The notes under the pieces were generated by a model. It saw only the letters and a program-made list of their open reading frames with translations. It was not told the DNA's origin and did no database searches. Below, piece after piece: positions 52,097 to 60,325 of a DNA stretch of 64,000 nucleotides. Position 1 is the first letter of the stretch. Every line of letters begins with the position of its first letter. Source of the DNA: Veillonellales bacterium (lineage in GTDB: Bacteria; Bacillota; Negativicutes; Veillonellales; Dialisteraceae); the NCBI GenBank assembly GCA_944390485.1, contig CALXPQ010000002.1, positions 1 to 64,000 on the forward strand, written 5' to 3'. The translations under genes were made by a program, and so were the position numbers.

Positions 52097-54742
52097 TTAG
52101 AGGCGGGAGGTCTGCCGTTTCCAGAATTCTGTGAAAAGGGCGGAGGCCAGGACGAGCGCCGCCGTCACGCCCCACTGGGAGAGGGTGAGGCCGGTCACCT
52201 GGAAGACCGCCTGCGCCTGCGGCAGGAAGAGGAGGCCCGCCATGAAGAGGATCGAGACGGCCGCAGCCAGCTGGAGCCACAGACTGGGAACGGCGGCGCG
52301 CCGCCAGAAGGGTGCGCGGGACCGGAGGGAGAAGGGCCGGAGAATCTGGGAGAAGGCGAGCACGGCGAAGGCCATGGTCTGCCCTGCGGCATGGGAGCTT
52401 TCCGCGCCGATCCAGTAGGCGAGTGTCGTGAGGAGCGCGGTGAAGAGACCGCCGGCGGCCATGGCGCGCACGAGGCTGCGGTCGAAGAGGGAGCCGGACC
52501 GGAGCGGCGGGCGTTTCATCACATCTTTTTCTTCCGGGTCCATGCCGAGAGCGAGCGCAGGGAGCGTCGCCGTGGCGAGGTTCACCCAGAGGATGTGTAC
52601 GGCGAGGAGCGGCGCGGGGAGATTGAGCGCCGTAGCGAGGGTCAGGGCGGAGACCTCCGCGATGTTCCCTGTGAGGAGGAACTGGATGACTTTTCGGATG
52701 TTCCGGTAGACCCGGCGGCCTTCGCGGATGGCGTGGGCGATGGTGGTAAATTTGTCGTCCAGGAGCACCATGTCCGCGGCTCCTCTGGCGACGTCCGTGC
52801 CGGTGACGCCCATGGCGACGCCGATGTCCGCCGCCCGGAGCGCGGGGGCGTCATTCACCCCGTCGCCGGTCATGGCGGCCGTTTCCCCGCAGCGCTGGAG
52901 CGAGCGGATGATGCGGAGCTTGTCGGCCGGGGAGACGCGGGCGTATACGGCGGTGCGTCCCGCTGCGCGGTCGAGGGCCGCGTCGTCCATGACGGCGAGA
53001 TCCGCTCCGGTAAGGACCTCTTTTTCATCCTCGCAGAGGCCGGGTTCCCTGGCGACGGCCAGCGCCGTGGTGCGGTGGTCGCCGGTGATCATCACCGTGC
53101 GGATGCCCGCTTCGTGGCAGGTGCGGACGGCCTCCTTCACCTCAGAGCGGGGCGGATCGATCATGCCGGCGAGGCCGAGGAAGGTCAGTCCCCGCTCCAC
53201 GTTCGCGCCGCCTTCCGGCACGTCCGGCAGGAGGCGCTCTGCAAAGCCGAGCACGCGGAGCGCGCGGCCGGAGAGAGTCTGCGCGAGGGCGAGAATGCGC
53301 GTCCGGTCTTCCTCCGTCATGGGGCGCGGGCCGTCTTCCGTCAGGATCGATGTGCAGAGCGGGAGCAGTTCGTCGGGCGCGCCCTTTGTGCAGGCGGTAA
53401 CGCGGGAGCCGATGCGGTGTACGGTGGTCATGCGCTTCCGGTCCGAATCGAAGGGCTGTTCGAAGAGGCGGGGATGGGACCGCTCGAGCGTTTCGTGGTG
53501 GATGCCGAAGACCTTCGCCAGATGGATGAGCGCCCCTTCCGTGGGGTCGCCGATGATTTCTCCCGGGCGGTCCGGATCGAAACTGGCGTCATTGCACAGC
53601 GCGGCGGCGCAGATGAGGCGGCGGCAGGCCGCTGACGGGGCGCGGGTCGCCTCTTCCGGCGTCTGTACCGCGCCGCGGACGGCGTCCAGTCCGGCAGCCA
53701 GCGCGGTGATGGTCATCCGGTTCTGCGTGAGGGTCCCCGTCTTGTCACTGCAGATGACGGTCGTGCTCCCGAGCGTTTCCACGGCGGGAAGCTTCCGGAT
53801 GAGCGCATGCCGGCGGGCGAGGTGTTTCACCGAGAGCGCCATGATGATGGTCGCCGCTGCGGGGAGACCTTCGGGGATGATGGAAATCGCGAGGGAAATG
53901 GAGAGGAGGAGCTGTTCCGTCATGGGCTTCCCGTACCACATCCCGGCGGCAAAAATGAAAAGGCAGACGAATGCGCCGATGAGCGTGAGCGTTTTCCCCG
54001 CCGCGGCAAGCTTCCGCGCGAGCGGCGTGTCGAGCTCGTCCTGCTCATCGAGGAGCTCCGCCACGGCGCCGACTTCCGTCGCCATGCCCGCGGCGGTGAC
54101 GACGCCCGTGCCGCGTCCGTACGTGACGACCGATGACGCGTAGGCCATGTTGGCGCGGTCCGCAAGAGGGGTGTCTGCCGGCAGAAGGAGAGCGCCGTTT
54201 TTGGCCGAGGGGACGGATTCGCCCGTGAGCGACGATTCCTGAATGGAAAGGCCCGCGGCGTCGATGAGCCGGAGGTCGGCGGGCACGCGGTCGCCGTCCC
54301 GGAGGAAAACGATGTCGCCCCGGACGAGATCGCGCGCGGGAAGCAGGCTTTCCTCCCCTTCGCGGAGCACGCGCGCCGTCGGCGCGGAAAGTTCTTTCAG
54401 CGCGGCGAGCGCCTGCTGGGCCTTCCGCTCCTGCATGGTGCCGATGACCGCATTGGCGGCGACGATGACCGCGATGACTGCGGCCTCCGCCCATTCGCCG
54501 AGAAAAGCGGAGAGGCACGACGCGCCGATGAGAATGAGCACCATCGGGTCCGTGAGCTGACCCTTCAGCATGGCGGCGGCGCTCTTCGGGACCCGGCCGC
54601 GGAGCGTATTGGGGCCGTCTTTCAAAAGGCGCGCGGCGGCTTCCGCATCGGAGAGCCCCTGCGGAGAAGAATCGAGCGCGCGGCAGGCTTCGTCTGCCGT
54701 CATAGAATGCCAGGGCCGGGGGTGTGGTTCGTGGGTGTCCAT
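52097..54742 (-). CDS. P-type cation ATPase, calcium-pump (P2A) type
   Basis: This 881-residue membrane pump has the actuator motif TGES (173-176), PEGLP of helix 4 (290-294), the phosphorylated D333 in CSDKTGTLT, a nucleotide-binding domain with KGAPDELL, and TGDGVNDAPAL of the P domain. The overall order matches bacterial P2A calcium pumps. Cation-site residues N693 and E696 of helix 5 and N721 and T724 of helix 6 are present, but the helix 6 Asp that normally follows the Thr (NLxTD) is Ala725. Ion specificity may therefore differ from calcium. The start at 54742 has a distant ribosome site (AAAGGAAG), so it is less certain. Confidence 0.9.
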   Translation of the reverse strand: MDTHEPHPRPWHSMTADEACRALDSSPQGLSDAEAAARLLKDGPNTLRGRVPKSAAAMLKGQLTDPMVLILIGASCLSAFLGEWAEAAVIAVIVAANAVIGTMQERKAQQALAALKELSAPTARVLREGEESLLPARDLVRGDIVFLRDGDRVPADLRLIDAAGLSIQESSLTGESVPSAKNGALLLPADTPLADRANMAYASSVVTYGRGTGVVTAAGMATEVGAVAELLDEQDELDTPLARKLAAAGKTLTLIGAFVCLFIFAAGMWYGKPMTEQLLLSISLAISIIPEGLPAAATIIMALSVKHLARRHALIRKLPAVETLGSTTVICSDKTGTLTQNRMTITALAAGLDAVRGAVQTPEEATRAPSAACRRLICAAALCNDASFDPDRPGEIIGDPTEGALIHLAKVFGIHHETLERSHPRLFEQPFDSDRKRMTTVHRIGSRVTACTKGAPDELLPLCTSILTEDGPRPMTEEDRTRILALAQTLSGRALRVLGFAERLLPDVPEGGANVERGLTFLGLAGMIDPPRSEVKEAVRTCHEAGIRTVMITGDHRTTALAVAREPGLCEDEKEVLTGADLAVMDDAALDRAAGRTAVYARVSPADKLRIIRSLQRCGETAAMTGDGVNDAPALRAADIGVAMGVTGTDVARGAADMVLLDDKFTTIAHAIREGRRVYRNIRKVIQFLLTGNIAEVSALTLATALNLPAPLLAVHILWVNLATATLPALALGMDPEEKDVMKRPPLRSGSLFDRSLVRAMAAGGLFTALLTTLAYWIGAESSHAAGQTMAFAVLAFSQILRPFSLRSRAPFWRRAAVPSLWLQLAAAVSILFMAGLLFLPQAQAVFQVTGLTLSQWGVTAALVLASALFTEFWKRQTSRL

Positions 54743-54805
54743 AGAGGACGGTCACTTCCTTTCTGATATACAGGACAGGCAGGACGCGGCTCCGGACGGC
54801 AGCAC

Positions 54806-54855
54806 AAAAGGACACGCACTGCGTGCGGCAAAGCGCACACAGCGTGTGTCCTTTT
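54806..54855. other. Long hairpin in the P-type ATPase leader
   Basis: AAAAGGACAC pairs perfectly with GTGTCCTTTT, and the inner arms (GCACTGCGTGCG and GCGCACACAGCG) also pair in part. In the ATPase message it lies roughly midway between promoter and start codon. It could be a terminator-attenuator, a protein site or an RNA sensor. I see no match to the known manganese or magnesium riboswitches. Confidence 0.5.
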
Positions 54856-54964
54856 CATTGTGTCTGTCTGTTTTGTTGCTGCCGGAGGTTCGGTCTCCGT
54901 CGGGGTCGTCCATGGAGGGCGGCGTCCTTTCTGTCAATGCCGGAAATCCGGCGGAACTGTCTGC

Positions 54965-54993
54965 ACTATATCATGAAACCGATGATTTCACAA
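54965..54993 (-). promoter_or_regulatory. Promoter of the P-type ATPase gene
   Basis: On the minus strand TTGTGA (54993-54988) and TATAGT (54970-54965) are 17 bases apart, giving a leader of about 215 bases. Confidence 0.65.
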
Positions 54994-55002
54994 GAGGAGC
55001 AT

Positions 55003-55023
55003 AAAAAAGCCGCCCGCAGGCGG
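55003..55023 (-). terminator. Terminator of the small membrane-protein gene
   Basis: On the minus strand CCGCC pairs with GGCGG and is followed by CTTTTTT. Confidence 0.75.
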
Positions 55024-55031
55024 ATGGACCG

Positions 55032-55196
55032 TCAGAGGCGGACGAGTTCCTGCCAGAAGAGGAGGAAGAGTCCCGTCCACAGGCCGGCAGCGGCGAGGCT
55101 CTTTTCCATGGACAGTTCCTTCATGGCGCAGACCATGAGAAGCAGAAAAAAGATGCCCACGGCGATGAGACTGTGGAGCAGCGCAGATGTCAGCAT
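55032..55196 (-). CDS. Small two-helix membrane protein
   Basis: The ATG at 55196 behind AAAGGGGACATCACAC gives a 54-residue protein with two hydrophobic helices (about 8-25 and 34-50) joined by KELSMEKS. The frame is open further upstream across the divergent promoter region, but that part has no ribosome site. It has its own terminator and lies just upstream of the P-type ATPase gene on the same strand, so it may be a small regulator of that pump. No family is recognised. Confidence 0.6.
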   Translation of the reverse strand: MLTSALLHSLIAVGIFFLLLMVCAMKELSMEKSLAAAGLWTGLFLLFWQELVRL

Positions 55197-55287
55197 GTGT
55201 GATGTCCCCTTTCTGTCATGCAGTGTACCATATTTTCTGGCCGAAGCAAATGAGGAGCGAATAGAGAAAATGTATACGGCAAACGCA

Positions 55288-55316
55288 TTCAAAGATGAGT
55301 TAAAATGTGGTATAGT
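55288..55316 (+). promoter_or_regulatory. Promoter of the glutamate dehydrogenase gene
   Basis: TTCAAA at 55288 and TATAGT at 55311 with a 17-base spacer. Confidence 0.65.
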
Positions 55317-55380
55317 GAAGACAGGGTAACACACATAGATTTTTTCTATGCGTCCCCTGATTGCAGACGAGGTGAAACCT

Positions 55381-56637
55381 ATGGCCAATTACAATCCTTA
55401 TGAAAATATGCTCCATGTCCTGGACAAAGCGGCGGAGAAGCTGGGCATGGCGAAGAATGAATACGAATTCGTCCGCTATCCGGAGCGCGAGCTCACCGTG
55501 AGCCTGCCGATCGTCATGGACGACGGGCACGTGGAAGTCTTCTCCGGCTACCGCGTGCAGCACAGCACCGCCCGCGGCGCGGCGAAGGGGGGCATCCGCT
55601 TCCATCCCGACTCGGACGAGAACGAAGTGAAAGCGCTGGCGGCGTGGATGTCCATCAAGAACGCCATCGGCAATATTCCCTACGGCGGCGCGAAGGGCGG
55701 CATCAAGGTCGATCCGAAGAAGCTTTCCCAGCGGGAATTGCAGCGCCTCACCCGCACTTACGTGCGCCGCATCGCGCCCTTCATCGGCCCCGATAAGGAT
55801 GTGCCCGCGCCGGACGTGAATACGAACGCGCAGATCATGGCGTGGATCGCCGACGAATACAGCGCCCTCACCGGCGAGTGGACTCCGGGCGTCGTCACCG
55901 GCAAGCCCATCGTCACCGGCGGCTCCCTCGGCCGCAATGAAGCGACCGGCCGCGGCCTCACGTACACCCTCGAGACCTGGTGCGAGAAGAAGGGCATCCC
56001 CATGAGCGCTCTCACGCTGGCCGTGCAGGGCTTCGGCAACGTGGGCAGCGTGGGCTCGCTCCTCATGCACCGCGAAGGCGTGAAGGTCATCGCCATCGGC
56101 GACATCGACGGCTCGCTCTACAACCCGAACGGCATCGACGTGGAGAAAGCCTACGTCTACGCGAACTCCCACGGCCGCTCCCTCAAAGGCTACGAAGAAG
56201 AAGGGGCGTCCTTCATCCCCAATGAAGAGCTGCTGAAACTGCCCGTGGACGTGCTCTTCATGGCGGCGCTCGAAAACCAGCTCCATCCGGGCACGATGGA
56301 AGGCGTGCAGGCGAAGGTCATCCTCGAAGGCGCGAACGGCCCCACCACGCAGGAGGCGGACGACTACTTCGAAGCGAAGGGCATCGAGGTCCTGCCGGAC
56401 GTCATGTCCAACGTGGGCGGCGTCGTGGGCTCCTATTACGAATGGGTACAGAATAAGACCGGCCTCTACTGGACGGAGGACGAATACAACGCCCGCCTGA
56501 AAGACAACATGCGGCGCTCCTATGAAGACGTGGACGCCATCCGTCAGGAATACCACGTCACGTACCGCCTGGCGGCCTACATGCTCGCCCTGAAGCGCAT
56601 CGTGGAAGCGCAGAACACGAGAGGCTTCCTCGGCTGA
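55381..56637 (+). CDS. gdhA: Glutamate dehydrogenase (Glu/Leu/Phe/Val family)
   Basis: This 418-residue hexameric-type enzyme interconverts glutamate and 2-oxoglutarate plus ammonia. The substrate-site segments GGIRFHPD and IPYGGAKGGIKVDP and the nucleotide fold motif VQGFGNVGSVG are present; the C-terminal NVGGVVGSYYEWVQN is typical of the family. The start at 55381 follows GAGGTGAAACCT; an in-frame ATG 11 codons earlier lacks a ribosome site. The gene is monocistronic, with promoter and terminator. It fits the amino-acid fermentation theme, and downstream of 5-oxoprolinase it would dispose of the glutamate formed. A branched-chain dehydrogenase specificity is less likely but possible. Confidence 0.92.
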   Translation: MANYNPYENMLHVLDKAAEKLGMAKNEYEFVRYPERELTVSLPIVMDDGHVEVFSGYRVQHSTARGAAKGGIRFHPDSDENEVKALAAWMSIKNAIGNIPYGGAKGGIKVDPKKLSQRELQRLTRTYVRRIAPFIGPDKDVPAPDVNTNAQIMAWIADEYSALTGEWTPGVVTGKPIVTGGSLGRNEATGRGLTYTLETWCEKKGIPMSALTLAVQGFGNVGSVGSLLMHREGVKVIAIGDIDGSLYNPNGIDVEKAYVYANSHGRSLKGYEEEGASFIPNEELLKLPVDVLFMAALENQLHPGTMEGVQAKVILEGANGPTTQEADDYFEAKGIEVLPDVMSNVGGVVGSYYEWVQNKTGLYWTEDEYNARLKDNMRRSYEDVDAIRQEYHVTYRLAAYMLALKRIVEAQNTRGFLG

Positions 56638-56651
56638 TCCCGTAAACGCAG

Positions 56652-56682
56652 AAGCGCATCTCCTCCGGGAGGTGCGCTTTTC
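56652..56682 (+). terminator. Terminator of the glutamate dehydrogenase gene
   Basis: AAGCGCATCTCC pairs with GGAGGTGCGCTT (12 pairs, one G-U) around TCCG and is followed by TTCT. Confidence 0.85.
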
Positions 56683-56744
56683 TGCTGCCTGCCGCGGCTC
56701 CGCAGGAAGGACATCCGCGGGACGAGCGGCGTTCGTACGGCGGC

Positions 56745-57325
56745 GCCCCTTTCCTTTCCGACCGTCTTGCCGGGCGGTCGGAAAGGCTGTCGGAGACCAT
56801 GGTATCTCATTCCGGAAATGGAATCATTTGTAAATGAGAAACACGTACGGAATCTCTATGTGGTCCTGCATCGCCTGCGAAGAAAAATTTCATTGCAATG
56901 CGGGGCCGCCCTTGTGTGGGTGAAACGTCCGCATCGAAAATAAAGCCTGCATCCCATGCATGATAGTGATCAGCATTGGTGCAGCTTCCCCGCCCCTTTG
57001 AACGAAGGCCGGTGCCCGAAGGGAGAACATTTCGCCGGTGGCGTCAGCGGTCGGCCTGTTTGAGCGACCGCAGGGAGCGAGCTATCCGGAGGGTAGTGAC
57101 CGGCGAAATTTTCAGGCCGGAGTGACGGGGCGGCATTTTCTTCCTTTGGCGACTTTCCATTCTTTTTTGGAGGAAATGGTAGGGAACGCCGCAGACCATG
57201 GAATCTCATTCCCAAAATGGGAAAAGTCGTACATGAGAGACACGTACAGCCTCTCTATGTGGTTCCGCATCGCCTGTGGAGAAAAAATTTCATTGCAATG
57301 CGGGCCCGCCCCGGCGGGCGAGAAC
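56745..57325. repeat. Mosaic intergenic repeat block 7 (hairpin-C, then B-C)
   Basis: Block 7 starts with a hairpin of a further sequence type, CCTTTCCGACCG with CGGTCGGAAAGG (about 56756-56790), followed by GAGACCATGG and module C (about 56795-56900), a D-like tail (about 56900-56980), module B (about 56980-57195) and another C (about 57195-57325). The B hairpin here is damaged: the left arm GCGACTTTCC is intact but the right arm has drifted. No supported gene lies inside. Confidence 0.75.
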
Positions 57326-57523
57326 CGCAGGCGCCGGGCAGGGGGCAGCACAGCTCCGTGATCGGTATACGTCTTCCGCGCCTCCCTCCGGGGAGACACG
57401 CGCTCGCGGGCAAGGCGGCCGCTTCCGGCCCGCTTTCTCTTCTCCCGCGTCCCGTCCGGCCGGCGGCAGGCACAGGTGGTATTCTCCAAACGCAACGGAT
57501 TTCCATTTTTCAGAAAATCGGCG
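57326..57523. other. GC-rich spacer without visible gene
   Basis: About 200 bases between repeat block 7 and the exporter leader. It is GC-rich and holds only short overlapping frames without ribosome sites. Nothing else is recognised. Confidence 0.35.
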
Positions 57524-57566
57524 TATAATAAAAAGGCGGACTTTTGACGGGTCTGCCTTTTTCTGA
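57524..57566 (+). promoter_or_regulatory. -10 box and terminator-like hairpin before the MFS exporter
   Basis: TATAAT at 57524 is followed at once by AAAAAGGC-GGAC pairing with GTC-GCCTTTTT (one mismatch), ending in a T run near 57565. The gene starts 55 bases later. It may be an attenuator, or the terminator of an upstream transcript with the real promoter not recognised. Confidence 0.4.
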
Positions 57567-57620
57567 TGAATGCTGCTCGCGGGCAGTGTTTTATTTTTTC
57601 CATAAAAAAGGAGGAACTGT

Positions 57621-58823
57621 ATGGGAAATCTGTGTATGCTCGGTTTTCTCGGGCTGATCGCGGCCATGTCGCCGCTCTCGACGGACATGTACCTGCCGGG
57701 GCTGCCGGAACTGCAGGCGGACTTCGGCATCTCCGCCTCGCTGGCGCAGCTCACGCTCACCATGACCATGGCGGGCATGGCGGTGGGGCAGGTGGCCGGC
57801 GGGCCGCTGGCGGACCGGTACGGACGGAAAGGGCCGCTCCTCTTCGGCATGGCGGGCTTCATGCTCATATCCGCCGCGTGCTATATGGCGGAGAACATTT
57901 ACTGGTTCCTCGCGTTCCGTTTCGGCCAGGGCTTCTGCGGGGCCTTCGGCATCGTCATCTCCCGCGCCATCGCCAGGGACGTGCGGAGCGGCGCGGCGTT
58001 CCTCCGCTTCCTGGCCATCCTCATGCTCATCCACGGCCTCGCGCCGGTGCTCGCGCCGGTCATCGGCGGCCAGATTCTGCTCTTCCTGCCGTGGCGCGGC
58101 GTCTTCGCCGTCCTGACGGGCATCGGCCTCTTCCTCACCGTATGCACGATGATCTTCCGGGAGTCCCTGCCGAAGGAGAAGCGCATCGCCAGCATCGCCG
58201 GGAGCTTCCACAGCTATGTCTCCCTGCTCCACGACCGCTATTTCCTCGGGCTCTGCCTCGTGCAGTGCTTCGTCTTCGGCGGGTTCTTCTCCTACCTCGC
58301 CGGTTCCTCCTTCCTGTTCCAGAATGTGTACGGCGTGTCGCCGCAGGTCTTCAGCTTCATCTTCGGCGCCGTCGGCCTCGGCCTCATGGTGGTGGGGACG
58401 CTGCCCGCGAAGATGGCCGGCTCCGTGGAAGGCGTGGTCATGCTGAAATGGTCGCTCATCACGCACCTCACGGGGAGCATCCTGCTCCTGGCGGGCTTCC
58501 TCCTCTCCCTGCCCATCTGGTATACTGTCCCGGTGCTCTTCCTCTCCATCACGCCCATGTCCGTGATGGGGCCCACCAGCACGGCGCTGGCGCTGACGAA
58601 GCAGGCGGCCAATGCGGGGAGTGCGTCCGCCCTCCTCGGCTTCTTCTCCATGATCCTCGGCGGGGCGTGCATGCCGCTCGTGGGCATCGCAGGCGACCAC
58701 ACGGCGGTCCCCATGGGCTGCCTCATGATCGCGGGCTTCGCCCTGGCGCTCTTCTCGTTCTACCGCATGGTCGCGCCGTACCACAGACGCGAGCTGTCCC
58801 AGAAGCGGAAGCTGCCGTTCTGA
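57621..58823 (+). CDS. MFS drug exporter, Bcr/CflA family
   Basis: This 400-residue inner-membrane protein has 12 predicted helices. The Bcr/CflA pattern is seen in the N-terminal STDMYLPGLPELQADFGIS, MFS motif A in GGPLADRYGRKGPLL and the helix 4-5 region RAIARDVRSGAAF with GLAPVLAPVIGG (motif C). Members export bicyclomycin, chloramphenicol or sulphonamide-type drugs by proton antiport. It starts behind AAAAAAGGAGGAACTGT and ends at a strong terminator. The substrate is not defined. Confidence 0.9.
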   Translation: MGNLCMLGFLGLIAAMSPLSTDMYLPGLPELQADFGISASLAQLTLTMTMAGMAVGQVAGGPLADRYGRKGPLLFGMAGFMLISAACYMAENIYWFLAFRFGQGFCGAFGIVISRAIARDVRSGAAFLRFLAILMLIHGLAPVLAPVIGGQILLFLPWRGVFAVLTGIGLFLTVCTMIFRESLPKEKRIASIAGSFHSYVSLLHDRYFLGLCLVQCFVFGGFFSYLAGSSFLFQNVYGVSPQVFSFIFGAVGLGLMVVGTLPAKMAGSVEGVVMLKWSLITHLTGSILLLAGFLLSLPIWYTVPVLFLSITPMSVMGPTSTALALTKQAANAGSASALLGFFSMILGGACMPLVGIAGDHTAVPMGCLMIAGFALALFSFYRMVAPYHRRELSQKRKLPF

Positions 58824-58833
58824 GACGCGCCCT

Positions 58834-58857
58834 GAGCTCCTTCGGGAGCTCTTTTTG
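58834..58857 (+). terminator. Terminator of the MFS exporter gene
   Basis: GAGCTCC pairs with GGAGCTC around TTCG and is followed by TTTTT. Confidence 0.9.
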
Positions 58858-58895
58858 TTTGCCCGGCGGCTCCGCGGAGGGCGGCGCGCCCTTTC

Positions 58896-58924
58896 TTGAC
58901 GGCGATTTTCCTTTGAAATATACT
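58896..58924 (+). promoter_or_regulatory. Promoter of the B3/B4-exonuclease-Ogt unit
   Basis: TTGACG at 58896 and TATACT at 58919 with a 17-base spacer, about 20 bases before the ATG. Confidence 0.8.
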
Positions 58925-58945
58925 GAAATGACAGGAGGAAATCAT

Positions 58946-59719
58946 ATGAAATTCACCATAGATCCCATCATTTTTGAACAGTTTCCCGATTTCAGCGCGG
59001 GCCTCGTGGCGATGAAAGGCATCGACAATCTCGTGGCGGACCGCGACATCGAGGCGTTCCTGCGCCATGCGAGCCTCGAAGCGGGGCTGCTCCTGAAGCT
59101 CCGGCCGCTCGCGTCCGACCACGGCGTGCGCGTCTACCGGGACGCACTGGCGAAATGCGGCATGGACGGCGTGCCCGCCATGGAGCGCGTCATCCGCGAG
59201 CTGGGAGAGCACATCGCCGCCGAGCAGCAGGCGGCGCTCGCCGGGGAGACCGCCGCGCGCGGCCCCGGCAGCGTGACGGGCCTCATCGGCGATACGGCGC
59301 TGCCCCGGATCAATCCCGCGTGCGACCTGGCCCGCGGGGCGGAGCTCCAGTTCCGCCTGCCGGTCTTCGCGTTCGACATGGGGGACGAGAGCGAGGCGCT
59401 CGCCCTGCGCCGGGCGGAGGAGGGCGACCGCTTCCTCGATGCGGACGGCGCGGAGCAGCCGCTGGGCGAGGCGGAGATCGTCTTCGCGCTCGGTCATGAG
59501 ATTTCGGTGCGCCGCTTCTTCTGCGACGAAGGAAAGCTGGGCGCGGTCGTGCCGGAGACGCGGAACATCCTCATGGTGATCCCGTGCTTCGCCGCCACCC
59601 GCCGGAAGGCCATGTCTGTCCGCAATGAGCTGGCCCGCCGCATGAAGGACTCCTTCGGCCGCACGGCGGAGACCGCCTGGCTGGACCGGGACACGGCGGA
59701 GTTCGTCTCGGAAATCTGA
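58946..59719 (+). CDS. B3/B4 tRNA-binding domain protein
   Basis: The ATG at 58946 behind ACAGGAGGAAATCAT gives a 257-residue protein. A much longer open frame upstream is a shadow of the MFS gene. The B3/B4 domain, known from the editing region of phenylalanyl-tRNA synthetase beta subunit, is seen in PRINPACDLARGAELQFRLPVFAFD and FLDADGAEQPLGEAEIVFALGHEISVRRF. Stand-alone members of this family are common and are suspected to remove mischarged amino acids from tRNA or bind tRNA. Here it opens a three-gene unit with an exonuclease and a DNA-repair protein. Confidence 0.82.
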   Translation: MKFTIDPIIFEQFPDFSAGLVAMKGIDNLVADRDIEAFLRHASLEAGLLLKLRPLASDHGVRVYRDALAKCGMDGVPAMERVIRELGEHIAAEQQAALAGETAARGPGSVTGLIGDTALPRINPACDLARGAELQFRLPVFAFDMGDESEALALRRAEEGDRFLDADGAEQPLGEAEIVFALGHEISVRRFFCDEGKLGAVVPETRNILMVIPCFAATRRKAMSVRNELARRMKDSFGRTAETAWLDRDTAEFVSEI

Positions 59720-59720
59720 C

Positions 59721-60314
59721 ATGAAGTACGCAGCCATTGATTTCGAGACCGCCAATTACGAGCGGGCCAGCGCGTGCGCGCTCGGCATCGTCGTGTCCGA
59801 CGGGACGCAGGTGACGGACCGGTGGTACCATCTCATCCGCCCGCCGAAGATGCTCTTCGATGCGAACTGCGTACGGGTGAACCACATCCATCCGGAGATG
59901 GTGGAGGAGGAGCCGGAGTTTCCCGCGTTCTGGGAGGAGATCGCCCGGCGGCTGGAGGGGAGCGTGGTCTTCGCGCACAACGCGCTCTTCGACATGGGCG
60001 TGCTCGCGGCGACGCTCGACCGGTACGATCTGCCGGACCTGCATTTCCGCTACGGCTGCACGGTGAAGCTCTCCCGCGCACTGTGGAAAGATATGGAGAA
60101 TCACCGCCTGAATACGGTGGCGGGCCTGCTCGGCTTTTCTTTCCAGCACCATCAGGCGCTGGCCGACGCGGAGGCCTGCGAGTACATCGTGCGGAAGGCG
60201 CTGGAAAAGACGGAAGCGCCCACGGTGGAGGCGATGATGGAAGCGGCGGGGCAGCGGCTGTCGCTGTTCCATGTGAAGCGCACGCACCGGCCGGCGGCGC
60301 TGTTTGACGAATAA
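59721..60314 (+). CDS. DnaQ-like 3'-5' exonuclease (DEDDh)
   Basis: This 197-residue protein carries the exonuclease residues of the epsilon-subunit family: D and E in IDFETAN, the VNHIHPEMV segment, D in AHNALFDMGVL, and the HxxxxxD motif in HHQALADAEAC. It starts one base after the preceding stop, so translation is coupled. A C-terminal tail (FHVKRTHRP) follows the domain. It may proofread DNA or trim RNA. The Ogt gene next to it hints at a DNA-repair setting. Confidence 0.9.
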   Translation: MKYAAIDFETANYERASACALGIVVSDGTQVTDRWYHLIRPPKMLFDANCVRVNHIHPEMVEEEPEFPAFWEEIARRLEGSVVFAHNALFDMGVLAATLDRYDLPDLHFRYGCTVKLSRALWKDMENHRLNTVAGLLGFSFQHHQALADAEACEYIVRKALEKTEAPTVEAMMEAAGQRLSLFHVKRTHRPAALFDE

Positions 60315-60325
60315 GGAGGACCGCC

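Noticed and set aside
54743..54993. A manganese (yybP-ykoY) riboswitch before the P-type ATPase
   Set aside because: The conserved loop sequences of that class are not visible; only a long simple hairpin is present.
57566..59719. A 717-codon frame that would fuse an unknown protein to the B3/B4 domain
   Set aside because: The upstream two-thirds overlaps the MFS gene in another frame and has no recognisable domain. A good ribosome site and promoter precede the ATG at 58946.
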